Source: Cognatiluteimonas profundi
GTDB lineage: Bacteria > Pseudomonadota > Gammaproteobacteria > Xanthomonadales > Xanthomonadaceae
Length of the DNA: 64,000 bases
Direction: 5' to 3'
Assembly: GCF_009792795.1 (NCBI RefSeq)
Contig: NZ_VKHQ01000002.1
Coordinates: forward strand, 124,001 to 188,000
How positions within the stretch are numbered: the stretch's first letter is position 1; each line of letters opens with the position of its first letter. The translations under genes were made by a program, and so were the position numbers. The notes under the pieces are model-generated. The model was not told where the DNA came from. It was given only the letters and a program-made list of their open reading frames with translations, and did no database searches. Below, one piece after another: positions 28,432-37,318 of this stretch.

Positions 28432-28972
28432 ATGGCCGCTGTTCGCAAGCCTGATCGCCCTGTCCACGCCTGCGTGGGCGCTGGACTATGTGCAGGCGCC
28501 GGGTTCGACGCTGGCGTTCGCCGGCACCTACCAGGGCGAAGTGTTCACCGGACGCTTTCCCGGATTCGACACCCGCTTGACGTTCGATCCGGCCCACCTG
28601 GACCAGGCGTCGCTCAAGGTCGCCATTCCATTGGCGTCAGCCACCACGGCCAATGCCGATTACGACGGCGAAATGCGCGGTTCCTCGTTCTTCGACGCCG
28701 GACGTTTCCCGCAGGCGCAGTACACCGCGACCGCGTTCCGCAAGCTGGGTGGCGATCGCTACGCCGCCGATGGCGTCCTGTCGCTGCATGGCGTCAGCAA
28801 ACCGGTGACGCTGCAATTCACCTGGACGCCGGGTCCGCGCCCGGTCCTGTCGGGCAAGGCGACGGTCCGCCGCCTGGATTTCGGCATCGGCGGTGGTGAC
28901 TGGGCCGACACCAGCCTGATCCCCGACGACATCGCGATCAGCACCAGGGTGCTGCTGCAGCCCGCGCGGTGA
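28421..28972 (+). CDS. YceI family periplasmic protein (second copy)
   Basis: 183-residue exported YceI protein. The ATG at 28421 is preferred because AGGA lies about eight bases upstream; another ATG is at 28412. The signal peptide ends near ALSTPAWA, and the barrel runs from DYVQAPGSTLAFAGTYQG to the C-terminus. It diverges strongly from the first copy, so it is not a recent duplication. It completes a YceI-b561-YceI unit, probably one operon for a periplasmic redox or quinone-related function. Confidence 0.88.
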   Translation: MSVRWPLFASLIALSTPAWALDYVQAPGSTLAFAGTYQGEVFTGRFPGFDTRLTFDPAHLDQASLKVAIPLASATTANADYDGEMRGSSFFDAGRFPQAQYTATAFRKLGGDRYAADGVLSLHGVSKPVTLQFTWTPGPRPVLSGKATVRRLDFGIGGGDWADTSLIPDDIAISTRVLLQPAR

Positions 28973-28986
28973 CCGGTGCGGGCCTG

Positions 28987-29010
28987 GTCGCGACTGGTGA
29001 GCATCGCGAC
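28987..29010. terminator. Hairpin between convergent YceI and glutaredoxin-like genes
   Basis: GTCGCGA (28987-28993) pairs with TCGCGAC (29004-29010) across a ten-base loop, in the 46-base gap between two convergent stop codons. There is no T-run, so it is at best a weak or Rho-assisted terminator. Confidence 0.3.
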
Positions 29011-29018
29011 GCTGGCCT

Positions 29019-29249
29019 TCAGGCCGCTTCCATCCAGGCGCGAAGGCTGTCCACGTCGAATGGCCATGCGAGTTCGCGGCCGTGCACATCATCGCGCAGC
29101 ACCGGTACGCGCTCACCGTAGGCGGCTTCCAGCGTCGCGTCGTCGTCGATGAACACACTGGCGAAATCCGGAACACGCGCCTGCGCGAGCAGGTCCAGCG
29201 CGAGGTCGCACAGGTGGCAGCTGTCGCGCTGGTAGAGGACCAATCGCAT
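29019..29249 (-). CDS. Glutaredoxin-like (DUF836) thiol protein
   Basis: 76-residue thioredoxin-fold protein of the glutaredoxin-like DUF836 group. The redox motif is Cys11-His-Leu-Cys14 near the N-terminus (LVLYQRDSCHLCDLAL), and cis-proline is provided by RVPVLRDD. The start at 29249 matches homologues; the upstream in-frame extension is unlikely. It is divergent from sdaA, with 62 bases between start codons. The physiological partner is unknown. Confidence 0.8.
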   Translation of the reverse strand: MRLVLYQRDSCHLCDLALDLLAQARVPDFASVFIDDDATLEAAYGERVPVLRDDVHGRELAWPFDVDSLRAWMEAA

Positions 29250-29276
29250 CGCAAAGTGGAGCCCGGGCAGGAGGCA

Positions 29277-29282
29277 TAGAAT
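29277..29282 (+). promoter_or_regulatory. Candidate -10 box for sdaA
   Basis: TAGAAT lies 29 bases before the sdaA ATG, within the divergent region shared with the glutaredoxin-like gene. The reverse strand of the same patch reads TATTCT and could serve that gene. AGGC and GCCT flank it as short inverted arms. Confidence 0.35.
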
Positions 29283-29311
29283 AACGGCCTGCCCCATCGA
29301 TACCACCGCGC

Positions 29312-30709
29312 ATGGCCGTCAGCACCTTCGACCTTTACAAGATCGGCATCGGCCCGAGCTCGTCGCATACGGTCGGGCCGATGCGGGCAGCGGCGCGCTT
29401 CGTGACCCGCTGGCTGGCCGAGTCCGGCGCGCTGGAGCGGACCGCACGGGTGCGCGTGGAGGTGTTCGGTTCGCTGGCGATGACCGGCCGCGGACACGGC
29501 ACCGACAAGGCCGTGCTGATGGGACTGGAAGGACACTGGCCCAACCAGATCGACCCGGACATGATCCCCGCCGCGCTCGAGCGCATCCGTGGCGAGAAAA
29601 CCGTCCGCCTGCTGGGCACGCACCCGATCGCGTTCGACGAAAAACGCGACCTGGTCATGAACAAGCGCCAGAAGCTGCCCTTCCATACCAACGGCATGCG
29701 CTTCAGTGCGCACGACGCCGCCGGCAACGAGATCGCGACGCGCGATTACTACTCCGTTGGCGGCGGCTTCGTCGTCAACGAGGATGAGGCCGCGGAAGAC
29801 CGCATCGTTGCCGACACGACGCCATTGCCCTATCCGTTCCATAGCGGGGATGAACTGCTGGCGCAGGTCGAGCGCAGCGGGCTGTCGATCGCGCAGCTGA
29901 TGTTCGAGAACGAGAAGGCCTGGCGCAGCGAAGCGGAGATCCTTGCCGGGCTGCGCGAGCTGTGGGTGGCGATGCAGAGCTGCGTCGCGCGGGGCATCCG
30001 CCAGAACGGCACGCTGCCGGGCGGGTTGCACGTGCAGCGACGCGCACCACTGCTGTTCGCCGAGCTGTCCTCGCAACCCGAGGTCGCGATGCGCGATCCG
30101 TTGACGGTGCTGGACTGGGTCAACCTGTATGCGCTGGCGGTCAACGAGGAAAACGCCGCTGGCGGCCGCGTCGTCACCGCGCCGACCAACGGCGCTGCCG
30201 GCATCCTGCCTGCGGTCCTGCACTACTACGAGCGCTTCTGCGCCAACGCGCGCGATCCGGCCGCACTGGAAAAAGGCCTGTTCGATTTCCTGCTGACGGC
30301 ATCGGCGATCGGCATTCTTTACAAGGAAAACGCATCGATCAGCGGGGCCGAAGTCGGCTGCCAGGGCGAAGTCGGCGTCGCCTGTTCGATGGCCGCCGCC
30401 GGCCTCACCGCTGCGCTTGGCGGCACGCCCGGCCAGATCGAGAATGCCGCCGAGATCGGCATGGAACACAACCTCGGCCTGACCTGCGACCCGATCGGCG
30501 GACTGGTGCAGATTCCGTGCATCGAGCGCAACGCGATGGGCGCCGTCAAGGCGATCAATGCCTCGCGCATGGCCCTGCGTGGCGACGGCAAGCACAAGGT
30601 CAGCCTGGACAAGGTCATCAAGACAATGCGTGACACCGGTCGCGACATGCAGGACAAGTACAAGGAAACCAGCCGGGGCGGGCTGGCGGTCAACGTCATC
30701 GAATGCTGA
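29312..30709 (+). CDS. sdaA: L-serine ammonia-lyase (iron-sulfur L-serine dehydratase)
   Basis: Deaminates L-serine to pyruvate using a [4Fe-4S] cluster. The 465-residue single-chain form begins with the beta-like domain ([19 protein letters not shown]). The alpha domain has [14 protein letters not shown]-like [14 protein letters not shown] near 290, and cysteines in [14 protein letters not shown] and [14 protein letters not shown] that include the cluster ligands. The length and both domains are normal. It stands alone as a transcription unit. Confidence 0.95.
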   Translation: MAVSTFDLYKIGIGPSSSHTVGPMRAAARFVTRWLAESGALERTARVRVEVFGSLAMTGRGHGTDKAVLMGLEGHWPNQIDPDMIPAALERIRGEKTVRLLGTHPIAFDEKRDLVMNKRQKLPFHTNGMRFSAHDAAGNEIATRDYYSVGGGFVVNEDEAAEDRIVADTTPLPYPFHSGDELLAQVERSGLSIAQLMFENEKAWRSEAEILAGLRELWVAMQSCVARGIRQNGTLPGGLHVQRRAPLLFAELSSQPEVAMRDPLTVLDWVNLYALAVNEENAAGGRVVTAPTNGAAGILPAVLHYYERFCANARDPAALEKGLFDFLLTASAIGILYKENASISGAEVGCQGEVGVACSMAAAGLTAALGGTPGQIENAAEIGMEHNLGLTCDPIGGLVQIPCIERNAMGAVKAINASRMALRGDGKHKVSLDKVIKTMRDTGRDMQDKYKETSRGGLAVNVIEC

Positions 30710-30812
30710 TCCGGCCGGGGGGCCGGCAGCGCCGCGTTGACTGATTGCGAGGGACCGCGCGCAGGACGCGCCCACCGGCTTACTATCGTCGGGGGCAGGG
30801 GAGTCTCTGATC

Positions 30813-33800
30813 GTGAAGCCGTTGCGTCGCCCGTTGCACTGGCTGTCCGCCGTGTTGTTGCCGGCGCTGCTGTTGTGCGCGGGTCCGGTGCTGGCACTCA
30901 AGCCGGACAAGGCATTCACCCATTTCGTCATCGACCAGTGGTCCATCCACGACGGGCTGCCGCAGATCAGCGGCCTGAGCCTGGCCCAGGACCGGACGGG
31001 CTATCTGTGGGTCGGCACCCAGAGCGGGCTGGCACGCTTCGATGGCGTGCGCTTCGTGACGTTCGATCCCGAAACCGTGCCGGCATTGCCGGGCATCTGG
31101 ATCCGCGCATTGCTGGCCGACCGGCAGGGACGCCTGTGGATCGGCACCTACAAGGGCCTGGCCGTCTATGAGGACGGGCGCTTCCGGCAGGTTCCCGCCC
31201 GGGATGCCGCGCGCTTTGCCTCGCTGGATATCTTTTCGCTGGTCGAGCGCGTCGATGGCGCGATCCTGGCAGGGACTTCCCACGGCGTTTTCGAGGTCTC
31301 CGGCGATCGCCTGGTCAAACGCCCCGGCCCATCCCCCGCACTGAGCCTGCTGTCGCGACCCGATGGCCTGTGGGTGGGGACCACCGGCGCGGTGGAGCGC
31401 ATTGCCGGCAACAGCGAGGCAAATCTTCCGCTCCCCACCGGCACGGGCAGCGCGGCGGTGGTGCGCCTGGTCGATACGCAGGGACAACTGTGGGCCGGCA
31501 CCTCCCAGGGTCTGTACGTGCTGGCGGCCGATGGCTGGAAAGCGCTACGGGCCCACCCGGTATTCGACGGTTCTCCCGTCACTGCCATGCTCGCCGACCG
31601 CGACGGCAACCTCTGGGTCGGCAGCAACGCCGGCCTTGGCCGCTTCCGCGATGGTGCGCTGACGGAGTTCGTCCCGGATACCAATCCACGCGCCTATCCG
31701 CAGGTGACCGCGGCACTGGAAGATCGCGAAGGCAACCTGTGGCTGGGCAGCCAGCTCAACGGAATCGCCCGCCTCTGGAACGGCTGGACCCGCCGTTACA
31801 GCGTCGGCGAGGGCCTGGACGACCCGATCGTCTGGTCGCTGTCGCCGGCGCCCGACGCCGGCTCCGCCGATCGCATCTGGGTCGGCAGCAACGACGGGCT
31901 GAGCCTGTTCGACAACGGCCATTTCAAGCTGGTCATCCCGGGCAAGGCTTTGCCGCATCCGCATGCCTACAACCTGCTGGCGGAAGCCGACCGCGTCTGG
32001 ATCGGAACCCGCCGCGGGCTGGTGATCTGGCGCAACGGCCACCTGGAAACGCCCCCCGAAGTGGCGCCGATGGCGAGCGCACAGATCAACGGGATCGTGC
32101 GCGACAACGACGGCAGCGTGTGGTTTCCCACCAGCAACGGGCTGTTCCATCTCGTCGGCAAGACACTCAAGCGATTCGGCCCGGCCGAAGGGCTGGTCGA
32201 CCCACGGGTTCGCGTGATCGCGTTCGACCGCGAGCATCGTCTGTTGCTGGGCACGCAGTCGGGTTTGTGGCAGCTGCGCGATGGCCGCGTGCAGCGCTAC
32301 GGCAGGGCGGGCGCGATGACAGACGACATCGACATTTCCGCCATGCTGCCGTTGCAGGACGGCCGGCTGGTGGTCGGATCGCTGGCCGGTCGCCTGCTGG
32401 TCCAGGCCGGGAACCGCTGGCATTCCCTGGGCCCTGACAACGGCCTGCCGGGCAATTCGCCGTTCTTCCTCAGCGAAGGTCCATCGACCGGCCCCGGCAA
32501 GGAGTGGCTGTGGATCGCCGGCATCCGCGGCATCAGTCGCGTCCGCCTGTCGGAATTGCCGACGGCGGCCGACACCGTCACCCGCAGTGTCCACGGCGAG
32601 ATGATTCTCAACGAGCGTGGCGATCCGAATTCCGGACAGCAGGGTTATTGCTGCAATGGCGCGGGAATGTCGAAGGGTTTCCGCAAGGATGGCGTGCTGT
32701 GGCTGCCATCGCGCGACGGCGTCGTCGCGCTCGACATGCGCGACATCGTCAAGAACCCGATGCCGCCGTCGCTTGTGATCGAGCGCGTCGGTACGCCCGA
32801 CGGCTGGCGGGCGCCCTCCGCGACCCCGGGCAAACGCCTGGTGTTGCCCGCCTCTGCCCGCGACCTGAACTTCGAGTTCACCGCGCTGAGCTTCCAGGAT
32901 CCGGCCAGCATCCAGTTGCGCTATCGGCTGCAGGGGTACGACCGCAACTGGCACCAGCTGGATGACGCGCGCAGGCGCAGCGCCAATTACACCAACCTGC
33001 CGCCGGGCAACTACACCTTCGAGCTGATCGGGGCCAACAACGCCGGCGTCTGGAGCCGGCAACCTGCCCTGCTGGGCTTCCGCATCCAGCCGCTTTTCCA
33101 CGAAACCTGGCTGTTCCGGCTGCTGCTGGCGTCGCTGCTGGGGATGCTGGTTTATTCCGGCTACCGGTTCCAGCTGCAACGCCACGCGCAGCAGCGCAGC
33201 GCATTGGAGGACCAGGTGCAGTCGCGCACGCGGGAGCTGCATGCGGCCAATGCGCGGCTGGAGAAGGCCAGCCAGACCGATCCGCTGACCGGCCTGCGCA
33301 ATCGGCGCTACCTGGCCAACCAGATACCAGCGGATCTTGCCTATTACGATCGCGAGCGCAAGCGCAGCGGCGAATACGACCAGGTGTTGGTGTTCGCGCT
33401 TGTCGACCTGGACTTCTTCAAGCACATCAATGATATGCACGGACATCGCGCCGGCGACCAGGTGTTGCTGCAGGTGTCGCAGGTACTGGGTTCGCTTGCG
33501 CGCAGCAGCGATTACCTGGCCCGCTGGGGCGGGGAGGAGTTCCTGCTGGTGTTCCGGCCCATGGCCGGCCGGCACCTGGAAACCATCGGCTCACGCATCC
33601 GCTCGGCGATTTCCAACCACGCGTTCGACGTCGGCCTGTCGCAGCCCCTGCGCATCACCTGCTCCATCGGCCTGTCGGAATACCCGCTGTTCCGCGATGC
33701 GCAGCACGGCCTTGGCTGGGAGCAGATGGTCGAGCTGGCCGACGCCGCGCTGTACTGGGTGAAGCAGAACGGACGCGATGGTTGGGCCGCATTCCGGCCC

Positions 33801-33920
33801 ACAATGCTCACCGACGTCGCCAACCTGATGCGCGACCTGCAGCAAGGGGCCGATCTGATGCAAGCCGACCACCTGCAACTGCTGACGTCGCGCAGCACGG
33901 ACGGGCAGTCGCGCCCATGA
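30813..33920 (+). CDS. Propeller-type diguanylate cyclase sensor
   Basis: 1,035-residue sensor starting at GTG 30813 after a purine-rich GGGGAG. Signal peptide to about residue 28, Reg_prop propeller blades (about 40-650), Y_Y_Y domain (about 670-755), one membrane helix near 767-785, a short coiled coil, then a GGDEF domain (about 820-985). The active loop reads GGEEF near 905. An RSSD motif five residues upstream forms an intact I-site for c-di-GMP feedback, so an active cyclase is expected. A TACTAT hexamer at 30781-30786 may be its -10. The next gene overlaps its stop (ATGA). Confidence 0.9.
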   Translation: MKPLRRPLHWLSAVLLPALLLCAGPVLALKPDKAFTHFVIDQWSIHDGLPQISGLSLAQDRTGYLWVGTQSGLARFDGVRFVTFDPETVPALPGIWIRALLADRQGRLWIGTYKGLAVYEDGRFRQVPARDAARFASLDIFSLVERVDGAILAGTSHGVFEVSGDRLVKRPGPSPALSLLSRPDGLWVGTTGAVERIAGNSEANLPLPTGTGSAAVVRLVDTQGQLWAGTSQGLYVLAADGWKALRAHPVFDGSPVTAMLADRDGNLWVGSNAGLGRFRDGALTEFVPDTNPRAYPQVTAALEDREGNLWLGSQLNGIARLWNGWTRRYSVGEGLDDPIVWSLSPAPDAGSADRIWVGSNDGLSLFDNGHFKLVIPGKALPHPHAYNLLAEADRVWIGTRRGLVIWRNGHLETPPEVAPMASAQINGIVRDNDGSVWFPTSNGLFHLVGKTLKRFGPAEGLVDPRVRVIAFDREHRLLLGTQSGLWQLRDGRVQRYGRAGAMTDDIDISAMLPLQDGRLVVGSLAGRLLVQAGNRWHSLGPDNGLPGNSPFFLSEGPSTGPGKEWLWIAGIRGISRVRLSELPTAADTVTRSVHGEMILNERGDPNSGQQGYCCNGAGMSKGFRKDGVLWLPSRDGVVALDMRDIVKNPMPPSLVIERVGTPDGWRAPSATPGKRLVLPASARDLNFEFTALSFQDPASIQLRYRLQGYDRNWHQLDDARRRSANYTNLPPGNYTFELIGANNAGVWSRQPALLGFRIQPLFHETWLFRLLLASLLGMLVYSGYRFQLQRHAQQRSALEDQVQSRTRELHAANARLEKASQTDPLTGLRNRRYLANQIPADLAYYDRERKRSGEYDQVLVFALVDLDFFKHINDMHGHRAGDQVLLQVSQVLGSLARSSDYLARWGGEEFLLVFRPMAGRHLETIGSRIRSAISNHAFDVGLSQPLRITCSIGLSEYPLFRDAQHGLGWEQMVELADAALYWVKQNGRDGWAAFRPTMLTDVANLMRDLQQGADLMQADHLQLLTSRSTDGQSRP

Positions 33921-36142
33921 ACGTGACCCGGACGCCATTCGCGAGGGGTGCGATCCGGGCCCTGGCCTTCGTTGCCGGCTATATCGCATGCGTTGCCTAT
34001 GCGTGGCAGTTCATCGCCAGTCCCGGCGACATCGCGTTGTATTGGCCGGCCTCCGGCGTGGCGCTCGCGTGGGTGGTCCTGCGTGGCGCGCGATGGAGCG
34101 TGCTGGTTCCAGTCGCCATGTGGATCGCGCATGCGGGATTCCAGCCGGGCCGTGATGCCCTGCTTCCCTACGCGCTGGTGTCCGGATTCGCCGGTGCGCT
34201 CGCTGGTGGCTGGATGGCTTGCCGCAAGCCGGTCCTGCGCCCGGGAACCGTCGTCTACGGCTTCCGTATCCTGCAGGGCGGTGCGGTCATGGCGGTCGTC
34301 AGCGCGATCATCGGCGGATTCGGCATGTGGCGTGTGCAGCTCGTGCCCGCCCCCGACCTGATGGCGACACAGCTGCGTTGGGCGCTTGGGGACCTGCTGG
34401 GCATTGCCAGCATCACGCCGGCCCTGCTGCTGGCGGCGGATTGGTGGCAGCGACGCCCGCATGAGCGCCGGGATTATCCAGGTGGCGTCGGCGAGAGCCT
34501 GCTCTGGAATATCGCGCTGGTGGGCAGCTTCCTGCTCATGGCCTGGGGCATGAGCCTCAGCCACGACTTCGCGCTCGGCCTGTCCAGCCTTCCACTGGCC
34601 GTGGCCCTCTGGAGCGCCCTGCGATTCACGCCGCTGCGCACGGCGGTCTCGGTGTTGCTGACCGTTGCGTTGATCGCCGGGTTCGCCGGCCTCGGGCTGG
34701 CCGGTTTCCGCCCCGCGCAAGGCACGCTCGAAGTCGCGATCCTGCTGGTCTACCTGTGCCTGCTGGCGATCCTGCCGATGGTGCTGGCGATGACCGTCAA
34801 TGAGCATCGGGCGGTCGCCCGCAGCCTGCTGCGTCGCGCCACCACCGATGCGCTCAGCGGACTACCCAATCGCGGCGCCTTCGAGACGCAGGTGCGCATG
34901 GCGCTACGCGATCCGGCCAATGTCCCGCTGGCCCTGGCGTACATCGACCTCGACAACCTGAAGCTCGTCAACGACACCGCCAGCCACCAGGTCGGCGACC
35001 AGCTGGTCAAGGCCGTCGCGGAATCGCTGCGCACGCAGATGCGCAGCGGGGACGTGCTGGGACATCTCGGCGGCGACGAGTTCGTCGTCCTCTTCCACAA
35101 CGCGACGCCGACCATCGCGCGCGAACGCGCCCAACGCCTGCTGCACGCCGTCGACAACAGTCGCCATCGCGTTGGCGAGGAACAATATGGCACGACCGCC
35201 AGCATCGGCCTGGTGCCTTTCCAGCCCGAGCAGGTGGAATTCGCCGAAGTGCTGTCGCAGGCCGATGCCGCCTGTTTCAACGCCAAGGAACTCGGCGGCG
35301 ACCGCGTCAGCATGGCCGGGGCGATGGCCGGCTCGGCGTCCGATCCGACATCGGGGATGCGCTGGACGGTCCGCATCCGCGAAGCCCTGAAGCAACAGGG
35401 CTTCCTGCTCTACGCACAATCCATCGCGCCATTGCATGCATCCATGGACGACGGCGCGCACTTCGAACTGCTGCTGCGGATGCGCGACAGCCGCGGCGGC
35501 ACGCCACACCTGCCGGACCGCTTCATCCCGGCCGCCGAGCGTTTCCAGCTGGCCGTGAAGATCGACCGTGAGGTCGTGCGCCTGGCGCTGGAGCGGCTCG
35601 AGGCATTCCCGGAAGCGGCGACCGCCGTTTCCCTGTGCGCCATCAACCTGTCGGCGGCCGCGATGATGGACGAAGGCTTCGTCGGCTTCGTTGCCGAGCG
35701 CCTGCACCGCAGCTCGTTCCCTGCCAACCGGTTGTGCTTCGAGATCACCGAGACCAGCGCCATGCGCGATCCCGCGCGTGCGCAACGCGTCATCGACGAC
35801 CTGCGCAGCCTGGGCTGCCGCTTCGCGCTGGACGATTTCGGCACGGGCTTCTGCTCCTTCGGCCACCTGCGCGCGCTGGACGTCGACTTCATCAAGATCG
35901 ACGGCAGCTTCGTGCGCGACATGGAAACCTCGCCGCTGGCGGCCGAGGTCGTGAGCTCGATCACGCGCATCGCCCACCTGCTGAACAAGCGGACCATCGC
36001 TGAACATACCGAAACCGAATCGGTGCGCTCGGCGTTGTCCGCGCTTGGAGTCGACTACGCGCAAGGCTTCGCCATCGACCGTCCGCAGCCGTTCGACGCT
36101 TACCTGGCGGCGATCGCGGAGGTCCGCGCCAGCGTCGACTGA
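33917..36142 (+). CDS. MASE1-GGDEF-EAL c-di-GMP enzyme
   Basis: 741-residue membrane protein: an N-terminal MASE1 region of about eight helices (residues 10-290, with the YWPASGVALAW signature), a GGDEF domain (about 305-465) and an EAL domain (about 480-735). The cyclase loop GGDEF is intact and preceded by an RSGD I-site. The EAL motif reads ELL (FELLLRM), while NLSAA, ITETS, DDFGTG, KIDGSF and AEHTE are kept, so phosphodiesterase activity is plausible. It is coupled by ATGA to the propeller cyclase gene, suggesting joint control of c-di-GMP. Confidence 0.92.
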   Translation: MNVTRTPFARGAIRALAFVAGYIACVAYAWQFIASPGDIALYWPASGVALAWVVLRGARWSVLVPVAMWIAHAGFQPGRDALLPYALVSGFAGALAGGWMACRKPVLRPGTVVYGFRILQGGAVMAVVSAIIGGFGMWRVQLVPAPDLMATQLRWALGDLLGIASITPALLLAADWWQRRPHERRDYPGGVGESLLWNIALVGSFLLMAWGMSLSHDFALGLSSLPLAVALWSALRFTPLRTAVSVLLTVALIAGFAGLGLAGFRPAQGTLEVAILLVYLCLLAILPMVLAMTVNEHRAVARSLLRRATTDALSGLPNRGAFETQVRMALRDPANVPLALAYIDLDNLKLVNDTASHQVGDQLVKAVAESLRTQMRSGDVLGHLGGDEFVVLFHNATPTIARERAQRLLHAVDNSRHRVGEEQYGTTASIGLVPFQPEQVEFAEVLSQADAACFNAKELGGDRVSMAGAMAGSASDPTSGMRWTVRIREALKQQGFLLYAQSIAPLHASMDDGAHFELLLRMRDSRGGTPHLPDRFIPAAERFQLAVKIDREVVRLALERLEAFPEAATAVSLCAINLSAAAMMDEGFVGFVAERLHRSSFPANRLCFEITETSAMRDPARAQRVIDDLRSLGCRFALDDFGTGFCSFGHLRALDVDFIKIDGSFVRDMETSPLAAEVVSSITRIAHLLNKRTIAEHTETESVRSALSALGVDYAQGFAIDRPQPFDAYLAAIAEVRASVD

Positions 36143-36262
36143 ACAGGCCTCCGACCATCGCGCGTCCCGTGCGACTGGCGTCTGGTGATGGGCGGGCAAC
36201 AGCCCGCACGGACGCCGTCGCGACCGATTGCATGATCTGTGATCGATGGCCGTGACGGGGCG

Positions 36263-36292
36263 TTGTTGACGCCGCCTTCACCTGCGCATACT
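36263..36292 (+). promoter_or_regulatory. Candidate promoter of the M23 peptidase gene
   Basis: TTGTTG (36263-36268) with an 18-base spacer precedes CATACT (36287-36292); an overlapping TTGACG (36266-36271) gives a 15-base spacer. The -10 ends six bases before the GTG at 36299, another leaderless geometry. Confidence 0.4.
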
Positions 36293-36298
36293 CGACAG

Positions 36299-37255
36299 GT
36301 GGCTCGATATCGCTCACCCATTGCCTTCTGCTGGCGGCCAGCCTTGGTGCTTGTCGTACTGGCGACGGCATTGCTGCTGTCCGCGGGCGCACAGGCGGCC
36401 AAGGTCTACCGCTGGACCGACGCCAATGGCATCACCCATTACGGCGACCGCGCACCCGACAAGCTCCAACGCGCCTCGTCCGGGCATGTGCGGGTCATCC
36501 CGGTACGCGCCGAACCCGGCGCCATGGTCCGGCTACGGGTCCAGGGCGACCCGGGCAGCTACCAGGCATGGGCCGACAACACGCTGGCCGGACCGATCGA
36601 GGTGATGTTGCGGTTCGACCATTCCGAGAACGTGGCAGGCGACCCGATCCTGCCGGCACGGGCGACGGTTCCCGCGCACGGCAGCGTGCTGGTCGCGCGG
36701 ATCGGCATGCTGGACGGCACGCATTCCGGACAGTTCGAACTGCGCCTGGACGGGATTCCCGGTGACCCGAACGCACGGCCGCAGGATGTCGACTACCAGA
36801 TGCCCCTGCGCCAGCGCCAACAGCGCGTCGACCAGGGCTTTGGTGGCAGCTTCAGCCACAGCGACCCGCAGAATTTCTACGCCGTGGATTTCGCGGCCGA
36901 TATCGGTACCCCCGTGCTTGCGGCGCGCGATGGCGTGGTGATGCAGGTCGAGAGCGATTTCGACAAGGCCGGCCTGGACCTGGAGAAATACGGTGGCCGC
37001 GCCAATTACGTCCGCATCCTGCACGCGGACGGCACGATGGGCCTCTACGCGCACCTCGAGGAAGGCGGCGTGCTGGTGCAGGTCGGGCAGCACGTCCGTG
37101 CCGGGCAGCAGATCGGCCTGTCCGGAAACACCGGTTTCACCACCGGCCCGCACCTGCACTTCGCCGTCCAGGTCAATCGCGGGATGCGGCTGGAGTCGAT
37201 CCCCTTCCGCATGAGCGGCCCGCAGGGCGCACTGAGCTTCGCCAGCCGGCGTTAG
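36299..37255 (+). CDS. M23 family peptidase with DUF4124 domain
   Basis: Exported LytM-type zinc endopeptidase or amidase activator acting on peptidoglycan. I prefer the GTG at 36299, which puts a good signal peptide (to about residue 34, ending SAGAQA) at the N-terminus; an in-frame ATG at 36239 is an alternative. A DUF4124 segment (KVYRWTDANGITHYGDRAP, about 35-55) precedes a beta region. The M23 domain (about 195-305) has Zn ligands in HSDPQNFYAVDF (H...D) and HLHFAVQ. Catalytic residues appear complete; the target bond is unknown. Confidence 0.88.
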   Translation: MARYRSPIAFCWRPALVLVVLATALLLSAGAQAAKVYRWTDANGITHYGDRAPDKLQRASSGHVRVIPVRAEPGAMVRLRVQGDPGSYQAWADNTLAGPIEVMLRFDHSENVAGDPILPARATVPAHGSVLVARIGMLDGTHSGQFELRLDGIPGDPNARPQDVDYQMPLRQRQQRVDQGFGGSFSHSDPQNFYAVDFAADIGTPVLAARDGVVMQVESDFDKAGLDLEKYGGRANYVRILHADGTMGLYAHLEEGGVLVQVGQHVRAGQQIGLSGNTGFTTGPHLHFAVQVNRGMRLESIPFRMSGPQGALSFASRR

Positions 37256-37262
37256 GCCAGCG

Positions 37263-37277
37263 GCCGCTATAATCGGC
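37263..37277 (+). promoter_or_regulatory. Consensus -10 box between GCCG/CGGC arms upstream of prfC
   Basis: A perfect TATAAT (37268-37273) is flanked by GCCG (37263-37266, then one C) and CGGC (37274-37277). It starts 12 bases after the M23 gene stop and 45 bases before the prfC ATG. No -35 is recognisable. Confidence 0.5.
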
Positions 37278-37318
37278 GGCCTTCCCTGCCCGTCCACGCG
37301 CAACCGCGCGTCGTTCCC

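Noticed and set aside
28637-30946. A 769-codon minus-strand frame over sdaA
   Set aside because: sdaA on the plus strand has all catalytic motifs; the antisense frame is compositional.
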